Shown here in pieces: positions 46,101 through 58,789 of a stretch of 64,000 nucleotides of DNA; position 1 is the stretch's first letter, and each line of letters begins with the position of its first letter. Location: contig CM051458.1 of assembly GCA_028274465.1 (NCBI GenBank), positions 54,239,253 to 54,303,252 of the forward strand, given 5' to 3'. Position numbers and translations under genes: made by a program. Source of the stretch: Plantago ovata (taxonomy: Eukaryota; Streptophyta; Magnoliopsida; Lamiales; Plantaginaceae). Below the pieces are notes generated by a model. That model saw only the letters and a program-made list of their open reading frames with translations. It was not told the DNA's origin and ran no database searches.

Positions 46101-49100
46101 GTGAACGGAAGCATCCACACTCTTACGATTGCGGGAGGACCCGCGGGAGGCGACACTCGAAATCAGAGGGAGATCACAGGTGCTAATCTCAGAGTCATAG
46201 ACGTGAAGTACGCCCAAGTCGCACGACCAGGAACCAACATCATCTGTTTTGACGATAGTGAAATACCTTTGAGGCACGCCGGAGGAGGAAACATCTATGA
46301 CCCATGTGTCCCGCTAGTAGTTTCCCTTGATGTTCAATCCTACAATTTAGGAAGGATCCTAGTCGACACCGGATGTTCGGCTAACTTGATCTTCACGGGA
46401 ATCTTGAAGAGGATGCAAATGAATCCAAGAGAAGGTCTTAAAGAGGTGAGGAGTGCCCTGGTAGGCTTTGGAGGACAACCCATCATGCCCCTCATAATGA
46501 TCAACTTGACGGTCTCAATGAGAAGTGCTCCGCGACGAGTAACTCAACATGTTCTGTTCACTTTGTGGTCGTCGATATGCCTTTTGATTACTTCGCAGTC
46601 TTGGGTCTCAGTTGCGAGCCGTAGTATCTACAGTCCACAACAAGTTGAAGTTTCCCACTCCACTGGGATTGGACAAGAAGTAGGATACATAAGAGAGGCA
46701 TGGGAATGCTACATCATGTCATCCAAGTTCACTTCTAAGGTTTCCATCGGAGAGCCCAACCCGGGTCAATCACTCGAAGAGCAACCTCTTGTTCACAACG
46801 CTCCTTATTGTTTTTATATGGTCCGGCGAGTGAAGAAAAAGTCAAAAAAGCCAAGTCCGTCACTTAGGCGAAGGAAAGCTAGTCAAAAGAAAGAGAAAGA
46901 TACCCTAGTTGGAGCTGTTAAGGAGCTCGAGGAGTATCAAGTTATACACCCAATACCACCATCTTCCAAGAATAAGAAATTCTTCGAGGAAAACAAGATT
47001 GAAGCAAGAGAAACCCTCGAAGAAATTCAAATTGTTGAAGGAAGTGCCGACAAGGTTACCAAAATTGGTACCGAGATGACAACAGAAGTGAGGATGAAAC
47101 TCATTCAATGTTTGAAAGATAACAACGACATCTTCGCGTGGAGTACCGAGGACCTCAAGGGGATCGACCCAAGGGTCGCCGTTCACCGTCTGAATGTTGA
47201 CCCGTCAATCACCCATATTCGGGAAAAGCAAAGAGACTTCAGTGCGGAAGACAATGCCATCATTGAAGCGGAAGTCCAAAGATTGCTTAAGGCCGGTCAC
47301 ATTAAGGAAGTAAGATACTCCGACTGGGTTTTCAATGTGGTCCTCGTGGAGAAGGGACCCGGAAAGTGGAGAATGTGCAACAAGTTCACAAGGCTCAACA
47401 AGTTTTGCCCGAAGGATCTCTACCCACTTCTCCGGATCGTCCAGCTAGTCGATTCCACAGCTGGATGTGCCCTCTTGAGTTTCATGGACGCATACCAAGG
47501 ATTCTACCAAGTCAAAATGGCCAAGGATGATGTACCCAAAACCGCCTTCTTCGCAAACGGCAATGTGTATTGCTTCAACGTGATGCCTTTCGTCCTCATA
47601 AACGCCGGAGCGACCTACCAAAGGTTGGTCAACAAAATGTTCAAAGAAGAGCTGGATAAAACAATGGAAGTATATGTTGATGATATGCTAGTCAATAGTA
47701 AGACCGAGGAGCAACATGTAGGTTACCTGGCAAAATGCTTCTCGATTTTCAGGAAGTATGGCATGAAGCTCAATCCGGCGAAGTGTACCTTTTGAGTTAA
47801 AGGTGGGAAGTTCCTCGGTTACATGGTAACGGAGAGAGGAAGAGAAGAAAATCCCGAGAAAATCAAGGCCATCCTCGATCCGCCTCAACCCCAATCCATC
47901 AATGAGGTACAACAATTGGCGGGGAAGTCGATCGCCTTGAGTAGATTCATCTCGAGATCCGCCGAGAAAAATCTCCCATTCTTCAAAGTTTTAAGAAAGA
48001 GCAACCACTTCGAGTGGACGAAAGAATGTGAGGAAGCTTTCGAAAAGCTCAAAGAGTATCTGCTCTCCCCTCCACTTTTGTCAAAACCAATGGAAGGGGA
48101 AGTACTTTACTTATACTTGGCAGCAACTGGGGAAGCCATTAGTTCTATCTTGGTGCGAATTCAAGGTAACGACCACTTGCCCATCTACTACTTAAGCAAA
48201 GTACTCGCTGGAGCTGAAACACGCTATATGGATATCGAGAGGCTATCCTTCGCTCTAGTCTATACGGCGAGGAGACTGAAGCCTTACTTTGGAGCGCAAA
48301 ACGTTGTGGTCCTGACGAAGCAACCTCTCAAGTAAGTCCTCGGAAAACCTGAAAACTCGAGAAGGCTAGCAAGATGGGCAATCAAATTGAGCGAGTACGA
48401 CATTGACTATCAAGTACCTTTGGCCAAGAAAGCCCAAGTCATTGCTGACTTCCTCGTAGAGTATCCCTCCAAGGGAGCATCAGAAGGAAACCCTCCCGAG
48501 ACACAAAATGTCATGATGATGGTCGAGGAGCGACCACAACAGAATGATGCAATGCAAGCTCTCGAGGATGCTCTGAAAGAACTCAAAGAGATGTCCTAGA
48601 CAAAAAGAAAGAGGCATGAAGTATTCCTAGCAGAAATGGTCGAGGAGCCTAAGGGTATGGAGACCGTCTCTTCAAAACCCAAGGAGCTCGCCAACCATGG
48701 GGACGTCTGGATTCTTCACGTGGATGGATCTTCCTCAGAAAAAACTGGCGGGATAGGAATATACTTCAAGAGTCCGGGAGGAGCCGAGCTCGAGTACGCT
48801 GTTACTCTCATTTTTCCGGTCTGCAACAATGAAGCTATCCTCATCGCTATACGTATGGAAAAAGCACTTGAAGTGAAGAAGCTACACCTCTTCACTGACT
48901 CACAATTGTCCGAGAAACAAATCTTGGGAAAGTTCAAAACCAAGAAGGACTCACTGGCCGAATACAAGAGCGTCATCACGGAGGAAATCCAAAAGTTCAA
49001 AAGTTGTGGAATTGAGAAATTCTCAAGGGATCTGAATCAAAGGGCAGATGCAAAAACAAAATATGCTTTGGCTTCCGGAGGAGTGGATACCCGGAATGTG

Positions 49101-50397
49101 ATACTTATGAGAATCAATGCATCATCCTTATGGTCATCAAAGCCAACCGTCTTGGCCATTTACACTCAACCGAGTTGGATGAAAGAGATCGCTACCTATC
49201 TCACGAACGATAGCCTTCCTCGTGATAAGGCTGAAGCAAGAAAAATCAAAGGAAAAGCAGGTCGCTACATCATGCAAGGAGATCACTTGTACAAGAGATC
49301 CTTTGAGGGAGTCTACTTGAGATGCGTCGCCGAACAAGAAGTGAAAAAACTCTTAGGAGATATGCACAGAGGAAGTTGCGGGGACCATGCCGGAGGAAGA
49401 ACCCTCGCGCAAAAAATCATCCGCCAAGGATACTACTGGCCCACTGTTCGTGAAGACGCTGCCCGATTTGTGAGGAAGTTCGAGGAGTGTCAATTGCATG
49501 CCAATCTAATCAATGTTCCGGAGAAACCCCTCATGTCCATTGCCATCACATGCCCTTTCGACATATGGGGCATCGACATAGTCGGTCCATTTCCAAGAGG
49601 TACGGGTCAAAGGAATTCATCGTAGTTGCGGTGGAATACTTTAGCAAGTGGGCAGAGGTTGAGGCAGTGTCTACTATCACTGAACAAAGAGTGATGAACT
49701 TTGTATGGAGAACATCATGTGTCGATTCGACTTCCCAAGAGTCCTAATCTCGGATAATGGTTCTCGATTCTGTGGCCAAAGGTTCAATGAATGGTGCAAG
49801 GAAATGAAGATTGAGAGGAGGTACACCTCAGTAGGATATCCTCAATCCAATGGGCAAACCGAGACAGTCAACAAAATCCTTATCAACAACTTGCAAAAGA
49901 GATTTGCCACCAACAAGGATTGGGTCGACGAGCTTGATGGAGTGGTATGTGCATACCGCACAACTTCAAAAACAGCTACAAGAGAGACTCCGTTCTCTCT
50001 AGTTTACGGTTCTGAAGCGGTCATACCAGCGGAAGTGGCGGTAGAAAACCTCAGGATCCAAGGGTATCAACCCGAGGACAATCATATTGAGAGGCTCTTC
50101 GATCTAGAGACGATAAGTGAAGCGAGAACCACTGCCTTGGCCAACATCCTCACATACCAAGCACTGATCGCGAAGACCTACAACAAGGGTGTGAAGGAGA
50201 GAGACTTCCAAGTAGAAGACTTGGTACTCCGAAGAGCGGACATCCTGGGCAAAGTTGGGAAGATGCAACCCAACTGGGAAGGCCCCTACAAGATAGTTGA
50301 TGCAAGGTCCAATGGAAGCTACCGTCTCCAAGACATGGAGGGAAGAGTATTGAAGAACCCATGGAATACTTCCAACCTCCAAAGGTTCTACCCCTGA
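46101..50397 (+). pseudogene. Tat-lineage pol: protease, reverse transcriptase, two RNase H domains, integrase
   Basis: Protease is at about 46350-46400 (LVDTGCSANLIF). Reverse transcriptase spans 47210-47790 (WRMCNKFTRLNKFCPKD, FMDAYQGFYQV, active site VYVDDMLVNS) and continues after a TGA at 47793 (GKFLGYMVTERG). The first RNase H lies near 48080-48330. The second, Tat-specific RNase-H-like domain is at 48690-49070 (WILHVDGSSSEKTGG, LFTDSQLSEKQ). Integrase starts with GDMHRGSCGDHAGG, and its finger has FEEC in place of CxxC. The core has WGIDIVGPFP, LISDNGSRF and NGQTETVNK, and the C-terminal tail NWEGPYKIVDARSNGSY ends at 50397. Stops at 48333, 48597 and 49623 and frameshifts near 49600 and 49710 make it inactive. 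Confidence 0.92.
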
Positions 50398-51319
50398 GTT
50401 GTTTAACGAACAAGCTTTTTGAAGAGATCCTGTGAAAGGCCCCCCGATAGAGAAGGATTTCTCACGAGCTTTTGTGAGAGGTACCCTCCTATTTTATGGT
50501 TCAAGTTGTATGATTCAGAAAACGTTGTAAGAAAGCTGGCCGAGAAGCCCCCCATTGTAATTGAATTTCCGACAAATCAATGCAATGCCTATCTTTCAAC
50601 AAAGAAATGTTCAAATGTAGAACCTACTTTACTCAAAACAGAATAAAAAGCTACTCGATCAAGAGAGCTTGGTCGATCCAAAAAGAGCTCCCCGAATTGC
50701 ACATCGGACTAAAATCTCCCCGCTCTCTCATATTTTGAGAAACCTAATCGATACACTTTCCTAAGAATGGAAACGAGGAAGATAAAGAAATCGAGCAGGA
50801 GGAGCTCAACACTTAGAATTTTTTCTGAAATTGCCAGAGATTGACAAGAAGATCGATTACTTTGATAGCTCGAGGAGCACAACTCAAAGTAGCTTCATTA
50901 AACACCATTTTATATCGATAGGAGGCGCGGGAAGCTTACCTATTCGACTTTAACTTATACGGGTTTAACTACTCTATCAAGTTATACGTCATAACGGAAA
51001 AAGAGTTAGTAAAGAACACAAGTATAAGAAAATGAACGAAGAGCAATGAACATGACATTGAAGGAAAAAGCGAGGACATACATAATGTGATAAATTATGT
51101 TACAAAGGAGTTCGAACAGTAGCCACAAGGGGCCGAATAGAAAGCAATAAAAATTGTTCAGAGAAAACGCCAAGTAAAAAAGTACAACACTACAATATCA
51201 CCGAGCATACTCAGGCTTCATGTCTTCAAGGGCTCCTCGGTCTAACGTGTCCGGCTGGTAGTGAAGTCGCTCTGAGCAACCGGGACACTGCTGGTCGATG
51301 TGCCTCCTCGGTTGGGGCT
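50398..51319. other. Spacer between Tat pol and the antisense ORF
   Basis: This is 922 bp between two convergent reading frames. I see no gene, strong repeat or clear polyadenylation cluster that would assign it to either strand. The frame at 50419-50646 is short and without features. Confidence 0.5.
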
Positions 51320-54300
51320 CTATAGAGAATGCAAGTTTCCGTCGCTATCCTTCTCGCGAGCCTCCTTGATAGCATTGGCATAAGTGACAAGCTCTGGCTC
51401 CACGAAACCCTCCTCGCTCCCCATAACCGGTTGGTTAATTTGAATCCAATTGGCGTTGCAAAGAGGAGCCTTCTCGAATGGAAGAAGCACTCCGACCCTT
51501 AGGCACTCTGGAACCCATCGCGGAAGGTAAGAGGGCTTGCATGGATATGGGACCTCCGGATCGGTAACCAACTCCACGAATTCACAAGCATGATGCATCT
51601 CATCAGTAGGGACATCATCGGGATACAGAAACAGGTCCTCTCTCCGGCCTGCATGCATGTCCTCGCGAGCGTCCACATCAAAGTCTTCAGGAAGGAGATT
51701 GATCCTCTTAAGTTGCCCGATACAGGAAAAGAATCCCTCCTCGCGAGATGAGTCCTTGATATCTTGGGTGGCCAGCTTATAAGTAGCGGACTCCATAAAA
51801 GACCGAGCACTCTCGAGTCGGCTACCGAGGAGGAAAGACAGCACGCTATCCTTGAACTTTTGCATGCAAAGTGACAAGGTCGCATAACCGCCCTTATAGC
51901 CCTGGTTTCTCTGCTTCTCTCGGGCTAACTCCTTTTCGAGCTGGTCCACCTTGGCATGAGCCTTCCTGACCACCTCGCTCGCAACCTTGTTCTTGGTCTT
52001 CTCGGCCTCCACAGTTTTTTCAAGCTCCTCGACCAGTTGACCGATATCGGAGCGACCAGCCGCCACATGGCCATAGGCCTCTTTGAGGTTCTCGAGCTGC
52101 AAATAAAGATAGAGGTTAAAAACGATATCTTTGGGTGAAAAGAGCGAGAAGCGGAAGAAAAAACTTGTACAAATTAAAGAAGGTACCTGCAGCGCGCAGA
52201 GACTGAGCTCATGAGCGCGATCTAAATCAGAAAGTTTAACTAGGCGCTTTATCTCTGCATCCTGGTCGATATCCAGGGCTTTTCCTCTTTTGCGAGCAGG
52301 CTCGTCGCTCCCACCCAGGTTTTTGAGCCTCTTCGCACCACCCTTCTTCTGTGGAGCGGCCCTTTCCTTAGGCCGCTTTTCTGGGTTGCCACCCGCAGCT
52401 TCTTCGGCCTTCTTGCGAGCCGCCGCATCTTCCTCGGCCTTCTTCTTCAATGCCTCAACCGGGTCCTCGACCGCAAGGATCCCCTCTTGCACCAAGGTAT
52501 CGCGATGCTCAGCCGCGCTCTTCGGATTAGTTATATCCAAGGAACCAAGGATCTTTGTATTCTTGCCCGCAAAGCGTTGCTTCCTTCTTTGTTCCTCTTT
52601 GGCTTCAAGTGTATTCGACATGATCCAATGGAACCTGTAATCTGCAAGTTCAAAGGAATTAGAAGACCGAAGAGTATCCAAATATCATAAAGAAAGTTTA
52701 CCAAAAACATGTAAATAAAAGCAAGTAAGGGTATTTAAGACGTAGTCCTCGAGATAGTTACCGAAGAGGATATCATCGGTATACTTTGAACCCTTGTATC
52801 CAGTGTAAACAGGAGGAGAAAGACCGGCCAAGTAAGGGAGAGGTTGCAAAACCAAACCCCAATAAAAGTATTTTTCTGGGTCCTCGAGCTCCAAAACCCA
52901 AGGATCCAGTTCAACTGGAAGAGGGTATCTCTCAGAGATTGGTCCTCGGTAAAAATGCTTCGGTACTCCCCACTCTGCATCCTCATCAGTCATCCCGGGG
53001 AGCTTCCTCTTTTTCACATAGATGTATCTATGGAACCATTTATAGCCCGAGGACGTAGGAGCATCCATGATGAAGCCAAAGCCGGGCCGAGCATTAAAAT
53101 AGTAAAAGTACTTGTTTCCCGAGCTCATCGAGACTCGGAAGAGCTGGTTGAAATTGTGGAAATTCACGGGAATCCTAAGTTTCTTGTAGAAAACCCCGAA
53201 GCAGATAAGAGTGCCAAAAGCACTTGGAAGAAGTTGCCAGGGCGCAATCCCCAACTGGTTGATGATATACTTGAAAGGATCACAGAAAGTAAGGATCTAT
53301 CCTCGGTCGAGCGACAAGAGATGCACGGACATATAGCCAGGAGGTGCATTATAAACGTCAGATTAGGCTTGGGCGCGAGGATGTCGATCGTTTTCTTCCT
53401 CAATTTGTACTTCTGCCTAATGGAGGGAATCTCTTCATCCTTAACTATGAACGCGGTAGTCGGGATCATACGATCTTCATTCTTCTCGCCCTCTGGATCG
53501 GGGAGATCTACATCAAGTATCCCGCGTGTAAACTTTTTACCGCTGGCCACGGTGAGCTTGTTGTCGGTCTCGGGAGCGACCTGTTTCTTCTTTGACCGAG
53601 AAGTGTTCTTCCTCGGCTTCTTAGGAGCCTTTCCTGGAGCATGCTCAGTCTCTTCATCATCATCGGATGATGGGATCTCCTCGACCCGTTTACGCTTACG
53701 CTCACGCTCCTCGACCTATTTCCTCTCCTCGGCCACTTCAACAGGATTTGGGGGACGGACATTGTTAACCGCCGGGAAAGTGAAATCCATTTCCCGAGGA
53801 TCTATGGTTTGATAAGGGACCACGTCCTCGACGTAATATTGCTCTTGAATGAGAAAATCCCTTTGGGCTATTCTGTTCATCTCAGAAAGGGAAGGAGAAG
53901 GAGGATTTTGGCTCGGACCAGCTTCATTCCCGTGGAGATCGAGCATCAACATAGGAGAATCATCATCGTCACTTATGACTGTGCGACGAGTAGTCTGAGG
54001 AGAAAATTCGGATCTATGTCGCAATCTAGGAGAATCAAGCTCCTCGACCTCATCATCCTGACCTTCTTGGAAAGATCGTTCGCCCTCCTCGAACCAAGCT
54101 AATTCGGGATTCGGCTGCTCGGTATCATCCATGTCTTCTACACGGATAGGCAGCGGATCGACATTAGCCCGAGTACCATAGCCTCTCCCGAGGACTTGGG
54201 CGACTTGGCTTATCATTGCAGCCGAGACACCAGTGTCGGGCGGACCACCTTCCGCCTCAGTACGGTCGTCGATAAAAGTTGCATCAACATCTCCTACTCT

Positions 54301-54579
54301 GCGTCTCCTACGGACTTGCAAACGATAAACGTCGGCCTCCTCCTCCTCCTCGGAATCATCATCTTCGCCGGATTCCTGGTTTTCTTCACCCTCCTCGGAC
54401 TCATCAGCATCATCACCTTCCTCGCTATCAACTTTCTCGGACGGCTTGACAAGCTCTTCGTGATCCGAGGAAAGCTCCAATGTATGATCGAGGAAAGTTT
54501 CCGACAAGGACGTGTCCTGCTCGGTCCCGTAGTCAAGGGCGTCGTGACGGTTTTGGCTGTCGTCGCTCCTCTCGGACAT
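51320..54579 (-). pseudogene. Antisense extra ORF of the Tat-like element (plant gypsy-type transposon domain plus coiled coil)
   Basis: The ATG at 54579 opens a very acidic region (SEEGDDADESEEGEEN). It is followed, after an in-frame TAG at 53718-53716, by a basic linker and then a domain like the plant 'putative gypsy type transposon' family: APPGYMSVHLLSLDRG, LGIAPWQLLPSAFGTLICFG, GYKWFHRYIYVKK. After a likely intron (about 52745-52645) comes FHWIMSNTLEAKEEQRRK, a Lys/Ala-rich stretch, a coiled coil (ELEKTVEAEKTKNKVASEVV) and an acidic tail. An intron at about 52187-52100 has GT-AG ends. A frameshift near 53350 and a TAG near 53293 break it. Antisense ORFs at this place are known in some Tat elements. 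Function is unknown. Confidence 0.7.
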
Positions 54580-55304
54580 CCTAAAAGGTAGGCCAGAAAA
54601 GAGAATAAGGATGGGTGGTGATAGTCCGAGAGGTCCATTTATGTATATTGATTATGTTCGACCTCCCGAACGGAGAAAAATCTCAAAAAGAGCATAAATA
54701 GAAAAGAAGTTACTCTACAAAGATATACAAGCAGAGCGAAGAACAAAACTACGAAGAAAGCATAAAAACAGCAAGATCGAGGAGTAAAAATCATACGAGA
54801 TCGAATAAGAAAGGAGCGACCAACCGCTCGAAGATCGACGAGATCTAGAATTACCATGTTTGACAATTTCAATGTTAATCTAAGGAGGCAAAGGGGATTT
54901 GCAGAAATTGAAAAAGGGGAGGCATGCGAATCTACGGTTCAATTAAAGCATGCAATTTACAGTCCGTTTAAGTCCTTACGATTGTTGGTTCATTTTCAAG
55001 CCCGTCGTACGCCGGCAAGAGCTCAGGCGACAGAGAAAGGCAGAGGGCGTACGCCCCCGTAACAGCAAAGTAGAGAAGAAAAGGGGGCAAAGCATGCATT
55101 CAAGTTATTTCTATGCATATTAAAAGAAGGACTTACTTGTCAAGTAGTTGAAGACGGGAAAAGCACACGCAAAAGCTAGAAATTCGCCAGAAAATGGATT
55201 ATCAGTCGCCGGAGTAGCTCCTCGATCTCAAGAAATTGCTCCTCGCTCTCTTAAGTGCTCTGGGTGAATTTTTTGCGGAAAAGTGAAAATGAATCGGTCC
55301 TCCC

Positions 55305-55515
55305 CTATTTATAGAAGGGTATCCCAAGAATTTGAACCGTCGGTGCCCCTCGCTCTATCTGGACCGAACACGTGTCCACTATTAACGGTCCAGATCACAA
55401 CCGCCTGACGAATTTATCGATCTACCCTCCACGCTCCGACACTTTTACCCAGATGAACGCGGATTATATAATCACCCTAGATAATCCGCGGAGCGAGGAC
55501 CATGTCACGTGGATA
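55305..55515 (-). promoter_or_regulatory. Candidate promoter of the antisense ORF
   Basis: The minus strand has CTATAAATAG at 55314-55305, about 730 bp before the antisense ATG. G-box cores CACGTG lie at 55369-55374 and about 55506-55511, upstream in that direction. The order G-box, TATA, ORF fits a plant promoter driving the antisense strand. No other gene is visible in 54580-55795. Confidence 0.45.
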
Positions 55516-55795
55516 AAAAGAAGAGCGACGAGCGACCATTCACCCGAGAAGAAAAAATTGAAGGATTACTTTTTACGGTACCGAGGAGCCACTTTCTCTT
55601 GAAGCTTCTCGAGAATTGGCCAAAAGAAAAATATGGAAGGAAATCATTCCATTCAATTTACTCACAATTATCTCCTCGAGATAATTTACAAAGAGGATAG
55701 CGAAGAGGCAAAAAATCGAATAACCTATTCCCACCAAGGAACACTTACCCGGATCCGATCTCTATCCAGTAAATATACCCCTTTTCTGAGGTCCG

Positions 55796-57898
55796 TGATA
55801 GTGTATATGTCCTAGAGACAATCTTTATTAAGGGCATGCAGCCCTTATTAAGGGCATATATGTACTATTACACAGGTCAACGTAATATAATATATGTTTG
55901 TTGTTTGACTATTGAGTATGACTGTCATATCTATATCACACCAGGCATACAGCATGTCATATCTCTATTCCTGTCTGTATTAATATTAAACATGTTCCCT
56001 CAGATAGATGACCGATCACACAGATAGTGGGAGCTATGTGAGTTATCATCTATACGAAACTCTCCCTAGTCGAGGTTCATCTCGGATGTAGGGGTCTGAA
56101 TGAACCAGCTGAGACTAGTATGCGTGGAGGTTATACTTGTTAGAGCAAGTGTGAGCCGATCCCACGGCCACGGAACGGATTGTTGGACAATCAAGAAACG
56201 TTCCAATAACTGTGCATAGTTGTTCGAAGGGTGATTACCGAACAATGGAAGTACCCACCGGAAACTCCCATCGATGTATACTCTACACCGAAGTGTCTAT
56301 GGGAACGGGAAAGTTGTCGAAGTGATGCCAGTCGTCCTTTGGACTTACAGGACTTTATCATCACATTTGTTGCCCCATATTCTTGGTGGACCCGTCGATG
56401 TCAGCTCTGAATAAGCAGTTGACCCAAGACACGATCCAGGATTATGGCTACATACAAATGGGGATGATAAGTGATTCTGTGAAGGATTCATCTCTCATGT
56501 GTAGCACAAGAGAGCACTGCTCATAGTCGTTCATACTTGTGATTGGTAAAACCGCTGGCCAGCGTATCGATATTATTATGATAGTCATAATAGATATTGG
56601 ATTCACCATGTAACTCACTGAAGACGCCCGTGGATGTATTATTGGGATAGACACTTCATCGATCATAGATGCATTCGAGTCAGTCAGATGAAGGGACGTT
56701 ACCATCGCCGCGTTGAGCGCAACAGACTTCACAACGAAAGGGTTTTGCTTTGAGAAACCTCTCAAACGTCCTCATGTATTAATATTGCAAATGGAAGCGT
56801 CTAGGAATTTCATTTTGCCTAGTCTAGGACTTGCTTAATAGAATGAGGCCCTATGGGTCACACTATGTGGTGATTCAACTTATCCGAATATCCTTGAAGA
56901 TGGAATCGCAATTCATTTAGAATTAATTGTGATTGATGGATTATAATTGATTTGGAATTAATTATAATAATTTGTGGCTCAATTAATGATTTGGGATTAT
57001 TAATTGAATTGGTTGATTAATTGTATTTTATGTAAATACAATTAAAGATTATATTTTAGAAATATAATAGAGGTTTGATTTGAAAGGATATGTTAATTTA
57101 GAATTAATATATGCACATGGGCAAAATCTACTTGGAGTTTGAATTGCCTTAGAATTATAAGTGGGTCCCAAAATCGGGACCCACCTAACCACCCTTGGAA
57201 CGCGCGCGCGCAGCTGGAGTAGGGGAAGGAGTTCGACTCCTTCCTCTATTAGAAGTCAAGGGATAAGTTAGATTTTCCTGATTGAGTTCTAACTTGATTG
57301 GGAATGAATCTAGACTTGAATTGGTTTCCTAGTGGGATAAGAATTAGATTCTTATTCCTTTATGAAGTCTAATTGATTATTCATTAGACTTCTATTGACT
57401 ACTATATACAGTAGACTATTAGAGAGCTTTTATCATGGTTGATTCAATAGACAGATTTTTAGATCATTCTTTCTACCAGTTTTCTTAGAGAAAATAAAAG
57501 CTCTCCCCTACCTCATATATAGCCACGCGCGCGCCACCCCTCACCGGAGGAAAACCGCCGCCCCATCTTCTTGACCACACATAGAATATCCTAGCATTCT
57601 TTCCGATAAGATGTTCATCCGTGGATACCAAGGTTGAGGTTCAAAGTGTCGGAGACTAACTTTTATTGTCTTGCAGATAATCAAAGTATTGCAGATATCT
57701 TCGACTTCGACGAAGGAGAAGATTCACCGGACTATTACGAAGACTCGGTACCTGTGCTTGCTTTTGGAGTATTGTAAGTCTTCTAATTGACGTGTTTGAT
57801 ATATAGGCTATATACATGATCAATTAACCTGCATGTTACGAAAATTTTTGAAATTCCGCTGCGTACCCTAGGGGTAAATCTGACCGTATTTTCTTACA
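55796..57898 (+). repeat. Solo LTR of the copia family (about 2.1 kb)
   Basis: It begins TGATAGTGTATATG and ends TTCTTACA, homologous throughout to 18078-20172 and 35270-37364. Flanks are GTCCG (55791-55795) and GTCCT (57899-57903), a target-site duplication with one change. It is more diverged than the two LTRs of the complete element, for example in the altered TATA region near 57402. It lies in the 3' untranslated part of the Tat element. Confidence 0.9.
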
Positions 57899-58087
57899 GT
57901 CCTAGCAACGTCTGCTCGCACCCTATAAAAAGGGGGGGAAGGGAGAGATGGGAGGAGGGAAAGGCACCAAGGCGCGAATACGAAAATCTTTTTTCGCCCA
58001 CTACTAGTCGAGGCTCTGCTCGACCTCTACTTCAACATAGTTCCTCAACTATCTTCTACAAAGATACTTGGAAACTAGGGGGACATA
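57899..58087 (+). other. Tat 3' internal remnant with purine tracts
   Basis: This is the last Tat internal sequence before the 3' LTR. It has a CCCTATAAAAAGGGGGG segment, a purine-rich run at 57928-57962 and a second purine stretch (AACTAGGGGGACA) at the LTR border that is the likely PPT. Confidence 0.5.
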
Positions 58088-58789
58088 TGTTGGTGTTAAA
58101 ATATGTCCAGTCCGCATGTACGAACTGGAACGGTCTAAGAGCATGACAAAGCATCAAGGGTCGTCGCTCAAAGGGCGCGACCACACCCAAGTATTTCACT
58201 TAGGTGTGGCTCGACCAACATACGGTCTGACCACCACTAAGAGGCCGACCCTCAAGATAAGCTCACTACAAGGACAATACAGCTGTACGGCTCGAGGAGC
58301 ATCTCTATGGCTTGAGGAGGACCTTACGTCAAGGTGACACCCTCCAAAAGAAACTAGGCAGAGCACTACTCGGACCACGGACGTAAGAGGAAGGCACGAG
58401 GACCAAGGGCGACCACCCATGGTCGCTCCCTATGGGACCTGTCTTCCAGATTACTCCATGGGACCCAAAAAGTCAATAATGCCCTCTCAACCCTAGCCAA
58501 GATGTTTGGGCCAAAGCCCATGGACCTCCTTAATGGGCTTGGGCCAAAGGAGGCTTCAATCTCGGTCGGACACTTGTCACGATCCTACATAAAGTGACAA
58601 TAAAATACTACAAGTATATAAGGGGCTCATTCATTATCCGCAGGGTAAGCATTCAGAGCTCTCACCTACCACACACCTACACGCAATATTTCTCTCACTA
58701 GGGAAGTCCTCAACTCCGTACACGTAAAGTCGTCACTCCGGTCTGATATCCGACAGACCGGGCAAGAGACACTAACCCCCCCCCCCCCA
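58088..58789 (+). repeat. 3' LTR of the Tat-like element (about 700 bp)
   Basis: It starts TGTTGGTGTTAAAATATG directly after a purine-rich stretch (AACTAGGGGGACA, 58073-58085) that may be the PPT. A TATATAAG box at 58615-58622 would start transcripts near 58650. It ends at a C homopolymer and CA at 58788-58789. The exact end is uncertain because the two copies differ after the C-run. Confidence 0.75.
58615..58622 (+). promoter_or_regulatory. TATA box of the Tat-like LTR
   Basis: TATATAAG is conserved in both LTRs (also at 18064-18071). It lies 130-170 bp before the LTR end. Confidence 0.55.

Larger units (their letters stand above)
17624..58789 (+). mobile_element. Tat-lineage Ty3/gypsy retrotransposon, interrupted by five later insertions
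   Basis: LTR copies lie at 17624-18077 plus 37365-37525 and at 58088-58789. Between them, after removing the nested elements, run gag, protease, reverse transcriptase, RNase H, a second RNase-H-like domain and integrase on the plus strand, then a long antisense ORF. A second RNase H (LHVDGSS, LFTDSQLSEKQ) is a hallmark of Tat/Ogre-type elements, and an antisense extra ORF before the 3' LTR is known from some Tat elements such as Grande. No primer-binding site is recognisable after the 5' LTR. The flanks (GATTA at left, GTCTC at right) do not form a target-site duplication, so the element may be recombinant or its right border misplaced. All ORFs are broken. Confidence 0.8.
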
